Shown piece by piece: positions 1-6,370 of a stretch of DNA of 21,303 bases. Both the position numbers and the translations under genes were made by a program. The notes under the pieces are model-generated. The model did not search any database and was not told the origin of the DNA. It was given only the letters and a program-made list of their open reading frames with translations. Within the stretch, counting starts at the first letter, position 1. Each line of letters opens with the position of its first letter. This stretch comes from Acetobacter sp. UBA5411 (GTDB lineage: Bacteria; Pseudomonadota; Alphaproteobacteria; Acetobacterales; Acetobacteraceae). Location: the NCBI RefSeq assembly GCF_002409645.1, contig NZ_DHNR01000006.1:59182-80484 (forward strand). The letters are read 5' to 3'.

Positions 1-201
1 CTTGCTTCGGTGATCTCGTTGCAGGAACTGCTGGCCGTGACACAGATTCAGGTGGCGCGCACATTCGAGTTCACCGAGTATTATTCAGCAGCCCTCGTCT
101 ATTATCTGGCGATGGTGTTCTTCTTCCTTTTCCTGCAGAAGCGGATTGAACGTCGTTTCTCCTGGGCAGACCGCAACAAGGCGACCGGCCATGGTCAGTG
201 A
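1..201 (+). CDS. Amino-acid ABC transporter permease, C-terminal fragment (cut by window edge)
   Basis: Reading frame 1 is open from the first base and stops with TGA at 199-201, so the gene begins to the left of the window. The visible 66 residues include a hydrophobic segment (YYLAMVFFFLFLQKRIERRF) followed by a basic cytoplasmic tail. This is the usual ending of the HisM/GlnP-type permeases of polar amino-acid importers, which end in a last helix followed by a phrase like 'RRIERR'. The gene overlaps the start of the ATPase gene by 11 bases (191-201), which fits translational coupling in one operon. Substrate cannot be told from this piece. The family call is an inference from the tail motif and from the neighbouring ATPase, which belongs to the polar amino-acid group. 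Confidence 0.75.
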   Translation, partial: LASVISLQELLAVTQIQVARTFEFTEYYSAALVYYLAMVFFFLFLQKRIERRFSWADRNKATGHGQ

Positions 202-949
202 CACCGCACCCAACCCGGATATCCGGATCTCCATTCGCAATCTCAGCAAGTTTTACGGTGAGTTTCTTGCACTTGACCGTCTGAGTCTCGATATCGACAA
301 GGGCGAGAAGATTGTTGTTCTTGGCCCTTCAGGTTCTGGAAAATCGACTTTCATCCGATGCTTCAACCGCATTGAACCACATGACAGCGGAACGTTGATG
401 ATCGACGGACAGGTCATCGACAACAGAACCGACCTTGCTACCCTACGTGGTCGCGTGGGCATGGTTTTCCAGAACTATAATCTCTTTCCTCATCTGACTG
501 TTCTCGATAACTGTACTCTCGCGCCCCGTCTGGTTCGAGGCACCCCACGGGAACAGGCGGAGGAAGACGCACGGCGTTATCTGGCACAGGTCGGTATTGG
601 CGAGCAGGCGGGGAAATATCCAATCCAGCTTTCCGGTGGACAGCAGCAACGTGTCGCTATCGCCCGTGCGCTGAGCATGAACCCCGAGATTATTCTCTTT
701 GATGAACCAACTGCTGCTCTCGATCCTGAGGCCATTTCCGGAGTTGTCACCATCATGGAGGATCTTGCTGCCCAGCAGATCACAACGATCTGCGTAACAC
801 ATGAAATGGGTTTTGCCCGCCGCATTGCGGATCGGATCGTGTTTATGGACAAGGGCAGCATTCTCGAAGTTGCCCCTCCACAGGAGTTTTTCACCGCGCC
901 ACGCACAGAACGCGCCCGGGCATTTCTTGATCAGATGATCCAGTTCTGA
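191..949 (+). CDS. Polar amino-acid ABC transporter ATP-binding protein (GlnQ/HisP type)
   Basis: This is a cytoplasmic ATPase of 252 residues that powers an inner-membrane amino-acid importer. The nucleotide-binding domain is complete: Walker A GPSGSGKST (about residues 45-53), Q-loop VFQNYNLFPHLT, signature LSGGQQQR (about 147-154), Walker B ILFDEPTAALD, and the H-loop in VTHEMGFA. 'FQxxNLFPHLT' and 'THEMGFAR' are typical of the polar amino-acid transporter ATPases. I chose ATG 191 rather than the in-frame TTG at 146. ATG 191 gives the normal length, has a weak AAGG upstream at about 178-182, and overlaps the permease stop by only 11 bases; the TTG would add 15 unsupported residues. The periplasmic binding protein is not in the window, so the substrate is unknown. 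A hairpin about 30 bases downstream probably ends the operon. Confidence 0.93.
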   Translation: MVSDTAPNPDIRISIRNLSKFYGEFLALDRLSLDIDKGEKIVVLGPSGSGKSTFIRCFNRIEPHDSGTLMIDGQVIDNRTDLATLRGRVGMVFQNYNLFPHLTVLDNCTLAPRLVRGTPREQAEEDARRYLAQVGIGEQAGKYPIQLSGGQQQRVAIARALSMNPEIILFDEPTAALDPEAISGVVTIMEDLAAQQITTICVTHEMGFARRIADRIVFMDKGSILEVAPPQEFFTAPRTERARAFLDQMIQF

Positions 950-981
950 ATGAGCTACCAGACGTAGAACAGCAGTTCCGT

Positions 982-1008
982 GAGCTCCTCATGGAGCTTT
1001 GGTTATTG
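982..1008 (+). terminator. Candidate Rho-independent terminator after the amino-acid ABC operon
   Basis: AGCTCC (983-988) and GGAGCT (993-998) form a perfect 6-bp stem with a TCAT loop, extendable by one G-T wobble. The stem is followed by a loosely T-rich stretch (TTTGGTTATT). It lies 33 bases after the ATPase stop codon and before the IS debris. The T-tract is poor, so termination strength is uncertain. Confidence 0.4.
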
Positions 1009-1125
1009 GAAACTCTTATGACTCCTCGCTCAAAAACCTAGCGTGACAGGCAGTCTATTGTCACACAGTGGGGTGATGGATACTAACCCTATTTTTTGGG
1101 TGACACGGAAATCTAGGTTCATGCC

Positions 1126-1375
1126 TCATTCTTTGAGATAGAAGATAAAACTTGCCGCGATATGGATCGCGGACATGAATGTATAAACGCAGCGGTCGTA
1201 TCTGGTAGATATTCGGCACCGGCTCTTGCTGCTTTGCGAACATCTTTTCAATCAGATAACATTTTTTATACAAATGCCAGCTGTCAGGTGGCTTTGATTT
1301 CCGGTTCTTCTTTTGACGAATCCAGACCGTGGATATTACGTTCGGCGAGATATTGTCTGATTTTATTACTGTTGC
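1126..1375 (-). pseudogene. IS5-family transposase remnant, C-terminal part only (copy 1, minus-strand element)
   Basis: On the minus strand, broken frames give the pieces KNRKSKPPDSWHLYKKCYLIEKMFAK and, after a frame change, a 'YLKE-stop' ending with TGA at 1126-1128. These match the C-terminal DDE region of IS5-family (IS427/IS1031-like) transposases. The same ending (HLYKKRHLIENIFAKLKDWRRVATRYDR, HLKE-stop) is seen in the longer minus-strand copy at 3240-3996, and the two copies are recognisably similar at the DNA level from about 1111 to 1373. The N-terminal two thirds are missing. Homology stops abruptly near 1375, where a plus-strand transposase remnant begins. Frameshifts and truncation make this non-functional. 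Confidence 0.8.
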
Positions 1376-1905
1376 ATGCGCGGATTTTCCGGCATCTGGG
1401 TGCCCATCTCGACAATACATACATGATGATTGATAGCACGATTGTTCATACACACCAACTCAGCGCGGGAGGCCTCAAAAATGGGGCACGGATCAGGCCA
1501 TCGAGCGATCCCGTGGCGGACTGACCACGAAGATCCACGCCATTGTCGATGCTGAAGGAAAGGCTGTATCGCTTTCCCTGACGCCCGGATAAAGGATCGA
1601 CATCACTGAAGCAGAGTCACTGCTCGATGAAGTCGATCCTGAGGTTTTCATCGCCTACAAGGCTTATGATGCCGATCCGTTCATTGAAAACTCGAAGAGT
1701 GGCAGAGCACACCGGTTATTCCTTCAAGAAGAAACTGACGAAATCCCCGCAAAATCCCGTTCTCTCCTTATAAACAAAGAAACATCATTGAATGGCTCTT
1801 CCCCAAACTGAAGGGTTCAGAGGCATTGCAACACGCCACAACGAGATGACATTAACCTTCCTCACAGCAGTCCAACTCGTCGCTGCTATTATCGGGATTA
1901 ACTGA
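1376..1905 (+). pseudogene. IS5-family transposase remnant, C-terminal half (copy 1, plus-strand element)
   Basis: Plus-strand frames together read HLGAHLDNTYMMIDSTIVHTHQLSAGG, then GLTTKIHAIVDAEGKAVSLSLTPG, LLDEVDPEVFIAYKAYDADPFIE, NIIEWLFPKLK and QLVAAIIGIN-stop (TGA 1903-1905). This is the classic IS5/IS427-group order: the DSTIVRAHQ aspartate region, the TKIHA / LTPGQ stretch, DKAYDAD, and the C-terminal catalytic-glutamate helix. The reading frame changes several times, and a stop replaces the glutamine after LTPG. The N-terminal part is missing, and the left boundary abuts the inverted minus-strand remnant near 1375. The element's right end (ATTAACTGATGACACGCC) runs to about 1914 and resembles the end of the second copy near 4520. 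Confidence 0.82.
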
Positions 1906-2980
1906 TGACACGCCCTAACACTTTAATATCCTGATATGGTTTCTGAGAACAAAACTGATCAAGGCGTCTAATTCTTTTTTGCCATGGCCGTTCAATAAAA
2001 TAATATGAAAGACATGAGACAACAAGCAACATGATAAGAACTATCATTGGCCTCAATATAGTATGATGACCTTTCCATACATCTCCAATCACAAACAGGA
2101 ATGATCGGTGCCAGAGATAGATAGCATATGACCAAACGCCAAGATAATAAATAGGAGTCCATGACATAACACGAGACAAGTAATTTCTTTCGTTTGTTAA
2201 TGTAATGATACATGCAGAAAACAGAAACACGGAAATGACATCCATTCCAACAACAAAAAGAGAGGCGAATGTTACAGATTGAATTATTAAAGACATTACC
2301 TTTGAACGAAAAAATCCAAACTCCAAGAAAGATATTCTATAGCAGATTATACCAAGGAGGAATTCCGAGAAACAACGAATCAAAGGAAGACCACTGTGTG
2401 GATCAAATATATCAAGTGGCCCTTTTCGTTGTATCCCACTATTCTCTCCAAGTTTAATTATTAATACAATAAAAAAAAGCGATATAAATGGAATAACCTT
2501 ATGCATTTTCAATGCTGGAAAAAAAATAAACGGGAAAATAAAGTACACAGCCCATTCTACACTGACAGACCATGAGGCACCGTTGATTGACTCTCCAATC
2601 CCCCATGTCTGAATCATCATGAAATTTGCTAACCATACAACAAATGGAAATGATTTTCCCTCGGTAAAATACGTAAGAATTCCAGTTACGATTAAGGTGA
2701 CAATATAAAGAGGCCATAAACGACCAATGCGCCTGATCATCAGACTAAGATAGTCTGATACTCCCCATCGTTTTTCAAAAAGATGCCCATATGACATAGA
2801 CATCACTAATCCACTCAGAATAAAGAAAAGATCTACAGCCAAATATCCATGAAGCAACAGTGTTCCCATATAGCCGGAAACGCGATGGTTTCCAGACAAC
2901 CATGTATGATATGCAACAATCCAACATGCGGCTATTCCACGGATTCCCGTGAGAGACTTAATCTCTTTTTTGTTATTCAT
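1898..2980 (-). CDS. Acyltransferase 3 family membrane protein
   Basis: This is a 360-residue integral membrane protein with about ten hydrophobic segments, of the acyltransferase-3 family (PF01757) that O-acylates exported sugars, lipopolysaccharide or exopolysaccharide. Visible family features are the N-terminal LTGIRGIAACWIVAYHTW with the expected catalytic histidine near residue 25, HGYLAVDLFFILSG, RRIGRLWPLY, GASWSVSVEW, and a late YLWHRSFLF. The acceptor cannot be predicted. Base composition is much more AT-rich than the flanking operons, and IS5-type remnants lie on both sides, which suggests horizontal acquisition. The last few residues (about GRVIS) and the stop codon are encoded by the terminal sequence of the neighbouring IS remnant, so the native C-terminus was probably replaced. 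The catalytic core looks intact. There is no strong ribosome site; AAGAG lies upstream of the ATG. Confidence 0.88.
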   Translation of the reverse strand: MNNKKEIKSLTGIRGIAACWIVAYHTWLSGNHRVSGYMGTLLLHGYLAVDLFFILSGLVMSMSYGHLFEKRWGVSDYLSLMIRRIGRLWPLYIVTLIVTGILTYFTEGKSFPFVVWLANFMMIQTWGIGESINGASWSVSVEWAVYFIFPFIFFPALKMHKVIPFISLFFIVLIIKLGENSGIQRKGPLDIFDPHSGLPLIRCFSEFLLGIICYRISFLEFGFFRSKVMSLIIQSVTFASLFVVGMDVISVFLFSACIITLTNERNYLSRVMSWTPIYYLGVWSYAIYLWHRSFLFVIGDVWKGHHTILRPMIVLIMLLVVSCLSYYFIERPWQKRIRRLDQFCSQKPYQDIKVLGRVIS

Positions 2981-3239
2981 CTTGCTTTACTCTTATCAGG
3001 AATCATTTTATCACAAAACAAGATAATCGAAATTTAGTATGAATTCTATTCTGCAAATCCTATAAATTACGAATATTTATTTCTCTTATTCATTATAAAA
3101 TAAACTGTATATTTTCATTATAGACAATGAGCCCTTCATGAGAATTTATTTAAAATTCATCACTTAATCAGAAAATAAGACAACATCAGATTTCTCATAT
3201 AATTCAACTTCGGAACATAGATCATCGAAATCTCAGGCT
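2981..3239. other. AT-rich intergenic DNA upstream of the acyltransferase gene
   Basis: This stretch is very AT-rich and holds no credible gene on either strand. It must carry the promoter of the minus-strand acyltransferase gene, but I cannot single out a convincing -35/-10 pair among the many AT-rich hexamers. The end of the minus-strand IS5-type element lies somewhere near 3205-3239. Confidence 0.5.
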
Positions 3240-3996
3240 TCATTCTTTGAGATGGAAGATAAAGGTTGCTGCGATATGGATTGCAGACATGAAGGTGTGA
3301 GCGCAGCGGTCGTATCAGGTCGCAACACGTCGCCAGTCTTTCAGCTTTGCGAATATGTTTTCGATGAGGTGGCGCTTTTTATACAGATGCCAGTTGTAAA
3401 GCCGCTTTGATTTCCGGTTCTTTCTGGGCGGAATACAGGCTGTGATATTGCGTTCTGCAAGCGATAATCTGATCCTGTTGCTGTCATAGCCTCTGTCCCC
3501 AATGACTTCTTCTGCCTCGTCGGGGAGATTTGCCAGCAGAATATCGGCCCCTTTGAAGTCACTGACCTGATGTCAGATGCAGGCGGACAGGCCGACCCTG
3601 ACCATCGCATACGGCATGCAACTTTGAGTTCTGGCCGCCTTTTGTTCGTCCGATATGACGAGGAAAGCCCCTTTTTGAGCAAGGACGCCGACGTTCTGTG
3701 CGCTTTCAGATGTGTCGCATCAATCATCAGACGCTTCGAACGGCCAGCCTTCTCCGTCAGGGCAATAAAGATCCTGTCAAAGACACCGAGCCGGCTCCAG
3801 CGGATAAACCGGTTATATAAAGTCTTGTGCGGACCATACGCTTTCGGAGCATCTTTCCACTGAAAGACAGTTGCAGATCACGTAAACAATCCCGCTCAGA
3901 ACACGCTTCATCCACGCGTAGCACTCCGTGTGACAAAAGAAAAAACGGCTCAATCCGCTTCATCTGGTTCTTAGGCAGCAAAAACACGTCACTCAC
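3240..3996 (-). pseudogene. IS5-family transposase, near full length but frameshifted (copy 2, minus-strand element)
   Basis: Joining minus-strand frames gives an almost complete IS5-family (IS427/IS1031-like) transposase. It starts at GTG 3994-3996 with VSDVFLLPKNQMKRIEPFF, then LSHGVLRVDEA, then MIDATHLKAHRTSASLL, ADILLANLPDEAEEVIGDRGYDSNRIR, NITACIPPRKNRKSK, LYKKRHLIENIFAKLKDWRRVATRYDRCAHTFMSAIHIAA and HLKE-stop (TGA 3240-3242). Several frameshifts and at least one stop (near 3570) separate the pieces, so no active enzyme is made. The transposase-start side of the element (minus strand) has an IS-like terminus, GAGGATACGTTCTAGGTCAG, ending near 4082. This element abuts, and appears to have inserted into, the plus-strand element that continues from about 4083. 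Confidence 0.87.
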
Positions 3997-4082
3997 AGCC
4001 TCACCTCCATCGGCAAACCTCTGAATCACCACGTCTCGCTCAGTTCAATTAACCAATAGGTCCTGACCTAGAACGTATCCTC

Positions 4083-4509
4083 AGTTAGCGCGCGGTGCTC
4101 ATAAAAAAGGGAGGCAGGTCAGGCCATCGGCCAGTCCAGTGGCGGAGTGACCACGAAAATCCATGCGATCATCGATGCTGCAGGAAAGGAGGTCGCCCTG
4201 TCCCTAACGCCCGGACAGAAAGCGGGCATTAGGTAAACCGTTCCTTTTTCTGAATAAAGTCGATCCAAAAGCCTTTATCACTGACAAGGCGTATGACGCT
4301 GATCCGCTCATCGCATTGCTCAATGTAAGGCAGATTACAGTGGACATCCCTTCACGGAAAGTCAGCTTTTCACTCTACAAAAAGAAACGAAATCGAACGA
4401 CTCTTCAACAGACTGAACAGTTCAGAGACATCGCAACGCGTTACGACACGCTGAAATAAATATTCCTCGCAACAGTCCAACTGCCTCCACTATCACCGGA
4501 ATTAACTGA
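4083..4509 (+). pseudogene. IS5-family transposase remnant, C-terminal half (copy 2, plus-strand element)
   Basis: Plus-strand frames read GGVTTKIHAIIDAAGKEVALSLTPGQ, LNKVDPKAFITDKAYDADPLIA, FRDIATRYDTLK and a decayed QSNCLHYHRN-type ending, with TGA at 4507-4509. They align with the copy at 1376-1905 both as protein and as DNA (for example the GTGGCGGA-TGACCACGAA block). Frameshifts, a missing catalytic-glutamate segment and stop codons make it inactive. Its left edge sits exactly where the minus-strand IS terminus ends (about 4082), and the corresponding N-terminal half is not found on the other side of that element. The right end (ATTAACTGACAACACGCCTC) closes near 4520. Confidence 0.8.
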
Positions 4510-4520
4510 CAACACGCCTC

Positions 4521-4928
4521 AGGGTATTGTCGCCTGTGATCTTCCTCTTCTGGAAAACAGCATTGTGCAGGAGTTCACTTCCAGTCGAAAACCTAAAACA
4601 GATGGTGTCGTTCTGTTACAGGAAACATAAGAAAATCCTATCGATCCGCTTTTGTACAGTATGGGAATCGGCAACACTCGCACAACTCTGCCTGCAACAG
4701 GATGCCTGTTATCTTCCGCTTTGCTTCCGTCTCTCCAATTCTGATTTTCTTCTGAATGCAAACGCACAGGAAGAACGAAAACAGGCGTTTCTGAAAACAA
4801 AAAGAGCTGGCGTATAAAACACTCACTCCGTTGCCTTTTCAGTCAAATTCCTCATCTCCCGTCCCGTGCGACAGACCGGAAAGTTTCCGTGAAATGGTTC
4901 CGCACAAGGAAGCAGACTCTAAAATGTT
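4521..4928. other. Intergenic DNA between IS debris and the nitrate operon, no gene recognised
   Basis: About 400 bases separate the last IS remnant from the nitrate operon promoter. Short open frames exist on both strands (for example about 4527-4817 plus, 4519-4800 minus). Their translations show no domain, transmembrane pattern or family motif, and none has a good ribosome site. A plus-strand frame with one stop contains IDPLLYSMGIGNTRTTLPA, which has a protein-like look and may be the relic of a decayed gene, but I do not recognise it. Confidence 0.4.
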
Positions 4929-4958
4929 TTGACAACGTATCATTCCACATGACATCAT
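4929..4958 (+). promoter_or_regulatory. Candidate sigma-70 promoter of the nitrate operon
   Basis: A perfect TTGACA (-35) lies at 4929-4934. The best -10 candidates are CATCAT at 4953-4958 (18-base spacing) or the overlapping CATAAC a few bases later with overly long spacing. Transcription would start near 4965 and leave a leader of about 150 nt before the transporter start. No sigma-54 -24/-12 pair (TGGCAC-N5-TTGC) was seen in the region. Confidence 0.4.
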
Positions 4959-5043
4959 AACATCCACACATCAGCTCTTAACATGTCTATCAATGACGGT
5001 GGATAAAGTGAGCGGATGACTGAACCAGCGATGACACCCGGAT

Positions 5044-5057
5044 GACCAAGGACGGTC
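5044..5057 (+). promoter_or_regulatory. Possible ANTAR-recognised hexaloop hairpin in the operon leader
   Basis: GACC (5044-5047) pairs with GGTC (5054-5057) around a six-base loop, AAGGAC, that has A at loop position 1 and G at position 4. These are the two positions conserved in RNA targets of ANTAR antiterminators such as NasR/EutV-type proteins. NasT, encoded in this cluster, has an ANTAR domain. The stem is only 4 bp, and I could not find a second clean A1/G4 hexaloop next to it, although the described motif normally has two. This is suggestive, not proven. Confidence 0.35.
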
Positions 5058-5060
5058 TCT

Positions 5061-5086
5061 GTGCCTGACAAGGGCGCATCTGTTTT
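5061..5086 (+). terminator. Terminator-like hairpin in the leader, candidate attenuator
   Basis: GTGCCT (5061-5066) can pair with GGGCGC (5072-5077) around a GACAA loop, with two G-U pairs in a 6-bp stem, followed by ATCTGTTTT. This resembles a weak intrinsic terminator placed after the hexaloop hairpin and 28 bases before the transporter start, as expected for NasT-controlled readthrough. A second hairpin, GCATCTG (5076-5082) with CAGATGC (5094-5100), has a perfect 7-bp stem and overlaps the terminator stem by two bases. The two could compete or influence ribosome access. Confidence 0.35.
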
Positions 5087-5113
5087 CCTGCAGCAGATGC
5101 TGGACGTTATGAC

Positions 5114-6334
5114 GTGGACAAAGGATTTCTCAAGGCTGGAAACCCGCGCACCCTTCTCGCGGCATTCCTCTATTTCGACGTGTCATTCATGGTCTGGGTT
5201 CTGCTTGGACCGCTGGGGATCTCCATCTCCCATGACCTGCACCTTAATGCAGGTCAGAAAGGGCTGCTGGTAGCCACCCCGGTTCTGGCAGGTGCGCTGC
5301 TGCGTGTGCTGGCCGGTGCGCTGGTTGACGTGTTCGGACCACGCCGTGTCGCCATTGGCGCGCAGGTTTTCGTGATTGCCGGACTGTTCCTCACATGGCT
5401 GATCGCGCCGCACAGTTATGTCGCCCTCTTCGGCGTGGCGCTGGTGTTGGGCGTAGCGGGAGCTTCCTTTGCCGTCGCGCTGCCCCTCGCCTCCGCGTGG
5501 TATCCACCGCAGTATCAGGGCACTGCACTCGGCATCGCTGGAGCCGGAAATTCGGGAACGGCCCTTGCTTCTCTCTTCGCTCCGGGTCTCGCAGCACTTT
5601 ATGGCTGGGTGAATGTGCTGGGGCTGGCTACCCTGCCCCTGCTCGCCGTGCTGATCGCCTTTCTGTTCCTCGCCAGCGAACCGCCCAACCGCCGTGCAGC
5701 CGGAGGTTTCAAAACCTGGCTCCCCGTTCTCCGCAGCGGCGACTGCTGGGCCCTGATGTTCTTCTACGGCGTGACCTTCGGCGGGTTCGTCGGACTGGCC
5801 TCATTCCTCACCATCTATTTCAATGATCAGTATGGCCTATCTCCTGCTGTTGCAGGAACCTGCACGGCTTTTGTGGTGTTCGTCGGTTCTTTCGTACGGC
5901 CTCTGGGAGGCGCAATCGCTGACCGCATTGGCGGCGAGCGCACGCTGACCATTCTGTATGGACTGGCCGCCGTCATCTTTGCAGTGATCGGGTTCGGATT
6001 GCCGACCATCTGGCTAGCCTTTCCCGCTTTCTTTCTCGGCATGCTGGTGCTGGGACTGGGAAACGGCGCGGTGTTCCAGCTTGTGCCAACCCGCTTTCCA
6101 ATGCAGGTCGGTATTCTCACCGGTCTTGTGGGCATGAGCGGCGGTGTCGGCGGGTTCTACCTTGCGTCATCACTCGGTGCCGCACGACAGGCGACCGGTT
6201 CTTACGGCCCCGGCTTTCTGGGGTTTGCGATCATAGCGCTGCTGGGACTGGCCTGCGTCAGCCTCTGCCGCAGACGCTGGAAAACCGAACGGAACGTGTT
6301 TCCTTCCGCCGCCAACGCCTCGGCGTCTCTGTAA
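5114..6334 (+). CDS. narK: NarK/NasA-family nitrate (nitrate/nitrite) MFS transporter
   Basis: This 406-residue inner-membrane carrier of the major facilitator superfamily, nitrate/nitrite porter branch, imports nitrate for assimilation. About twelve hydrophobic helices are visible. Family signatures are FLYFDVSFMVWVLLGPLG in TM1, the substrate arginine in GALLRVLAG (about residue 64) and its partner in GSFVRPLGGAIADRIGG (about residue 262), and the two glycine-rich nitrate signatures GIAGAGNSGTALASLFAP (about 140-157) and GLVGMSGGVGGFYLA (about 337-350). The start is GTG 5114, giving the usual MDKGFLKAGNPRTLLAAFLYFD beginning; the nearby ATG at 5109 is in another frame. The ribosome site is weak. 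It is the first gene of the nitrate cluster and follows a structured leader. The symbol is by family; nasA would be equally used. Confidence 0.93.
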   Translation: MDKGFLKAGNPRTLLAAFLYFDVSFMVWVLLGPLGISISHDLHLNAGQKGLLVATPVLAGALLRVLAGALVDVFGPRRVAIGAQVFVIAGLFLTWLIAPHSYVALFGVALVLGVAGASFAVALPLASAWYPPQYQGTALGIAGAGNSGTALASLFAPGLAALYGWVNVLGLATLPLLAVLIAFLFLASEPPNRRAAGGFKTWLPVLRSGDCWALMFFYGVTFGGFVGLASFLTIYFNDQYGLSPAVAGTCTAFVVFVGSFVRPLGGAIADRIGGERTLTILYGLAAVIFAVIGFGLPTIWLAFPAFFLGMLVLGLGNGAVFQLVPTRFPMQVGILTGLVGMSGGVGGFYLASSLGAARQATGSYGPGFLGFAIIALLGLACVSLCRRRWKTERNVFPSAANASASL

Positions 6335-6370
6335 CCGTCCTCTTCTCTCCCATCAGCAGGAACGCGCACA

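Noticed and set aside
4820..5060. Sigma-54/NtrC-type promoter before the nitrate operon
   Set aside because: No TGGCAC-N5-TTGC pair is present on the plus strand in this region.
5060..5078. A second A1/G4 hexaloop (P2) next to the first leader hairpin
   Set aside because: The only pairing here leaves a five-base GACAA loop, or a six-base loop starting with T, so it does not meet the A1/G4 rule.
5061..5273. Small plus-strand frame overlapping the start of the nitrate transporter, including the ATG at 5109
   Set aside because: It is in a different frame from the transporter, and its sequence shows no conserved features. It covers the leader hairpins and most likely is not translated.
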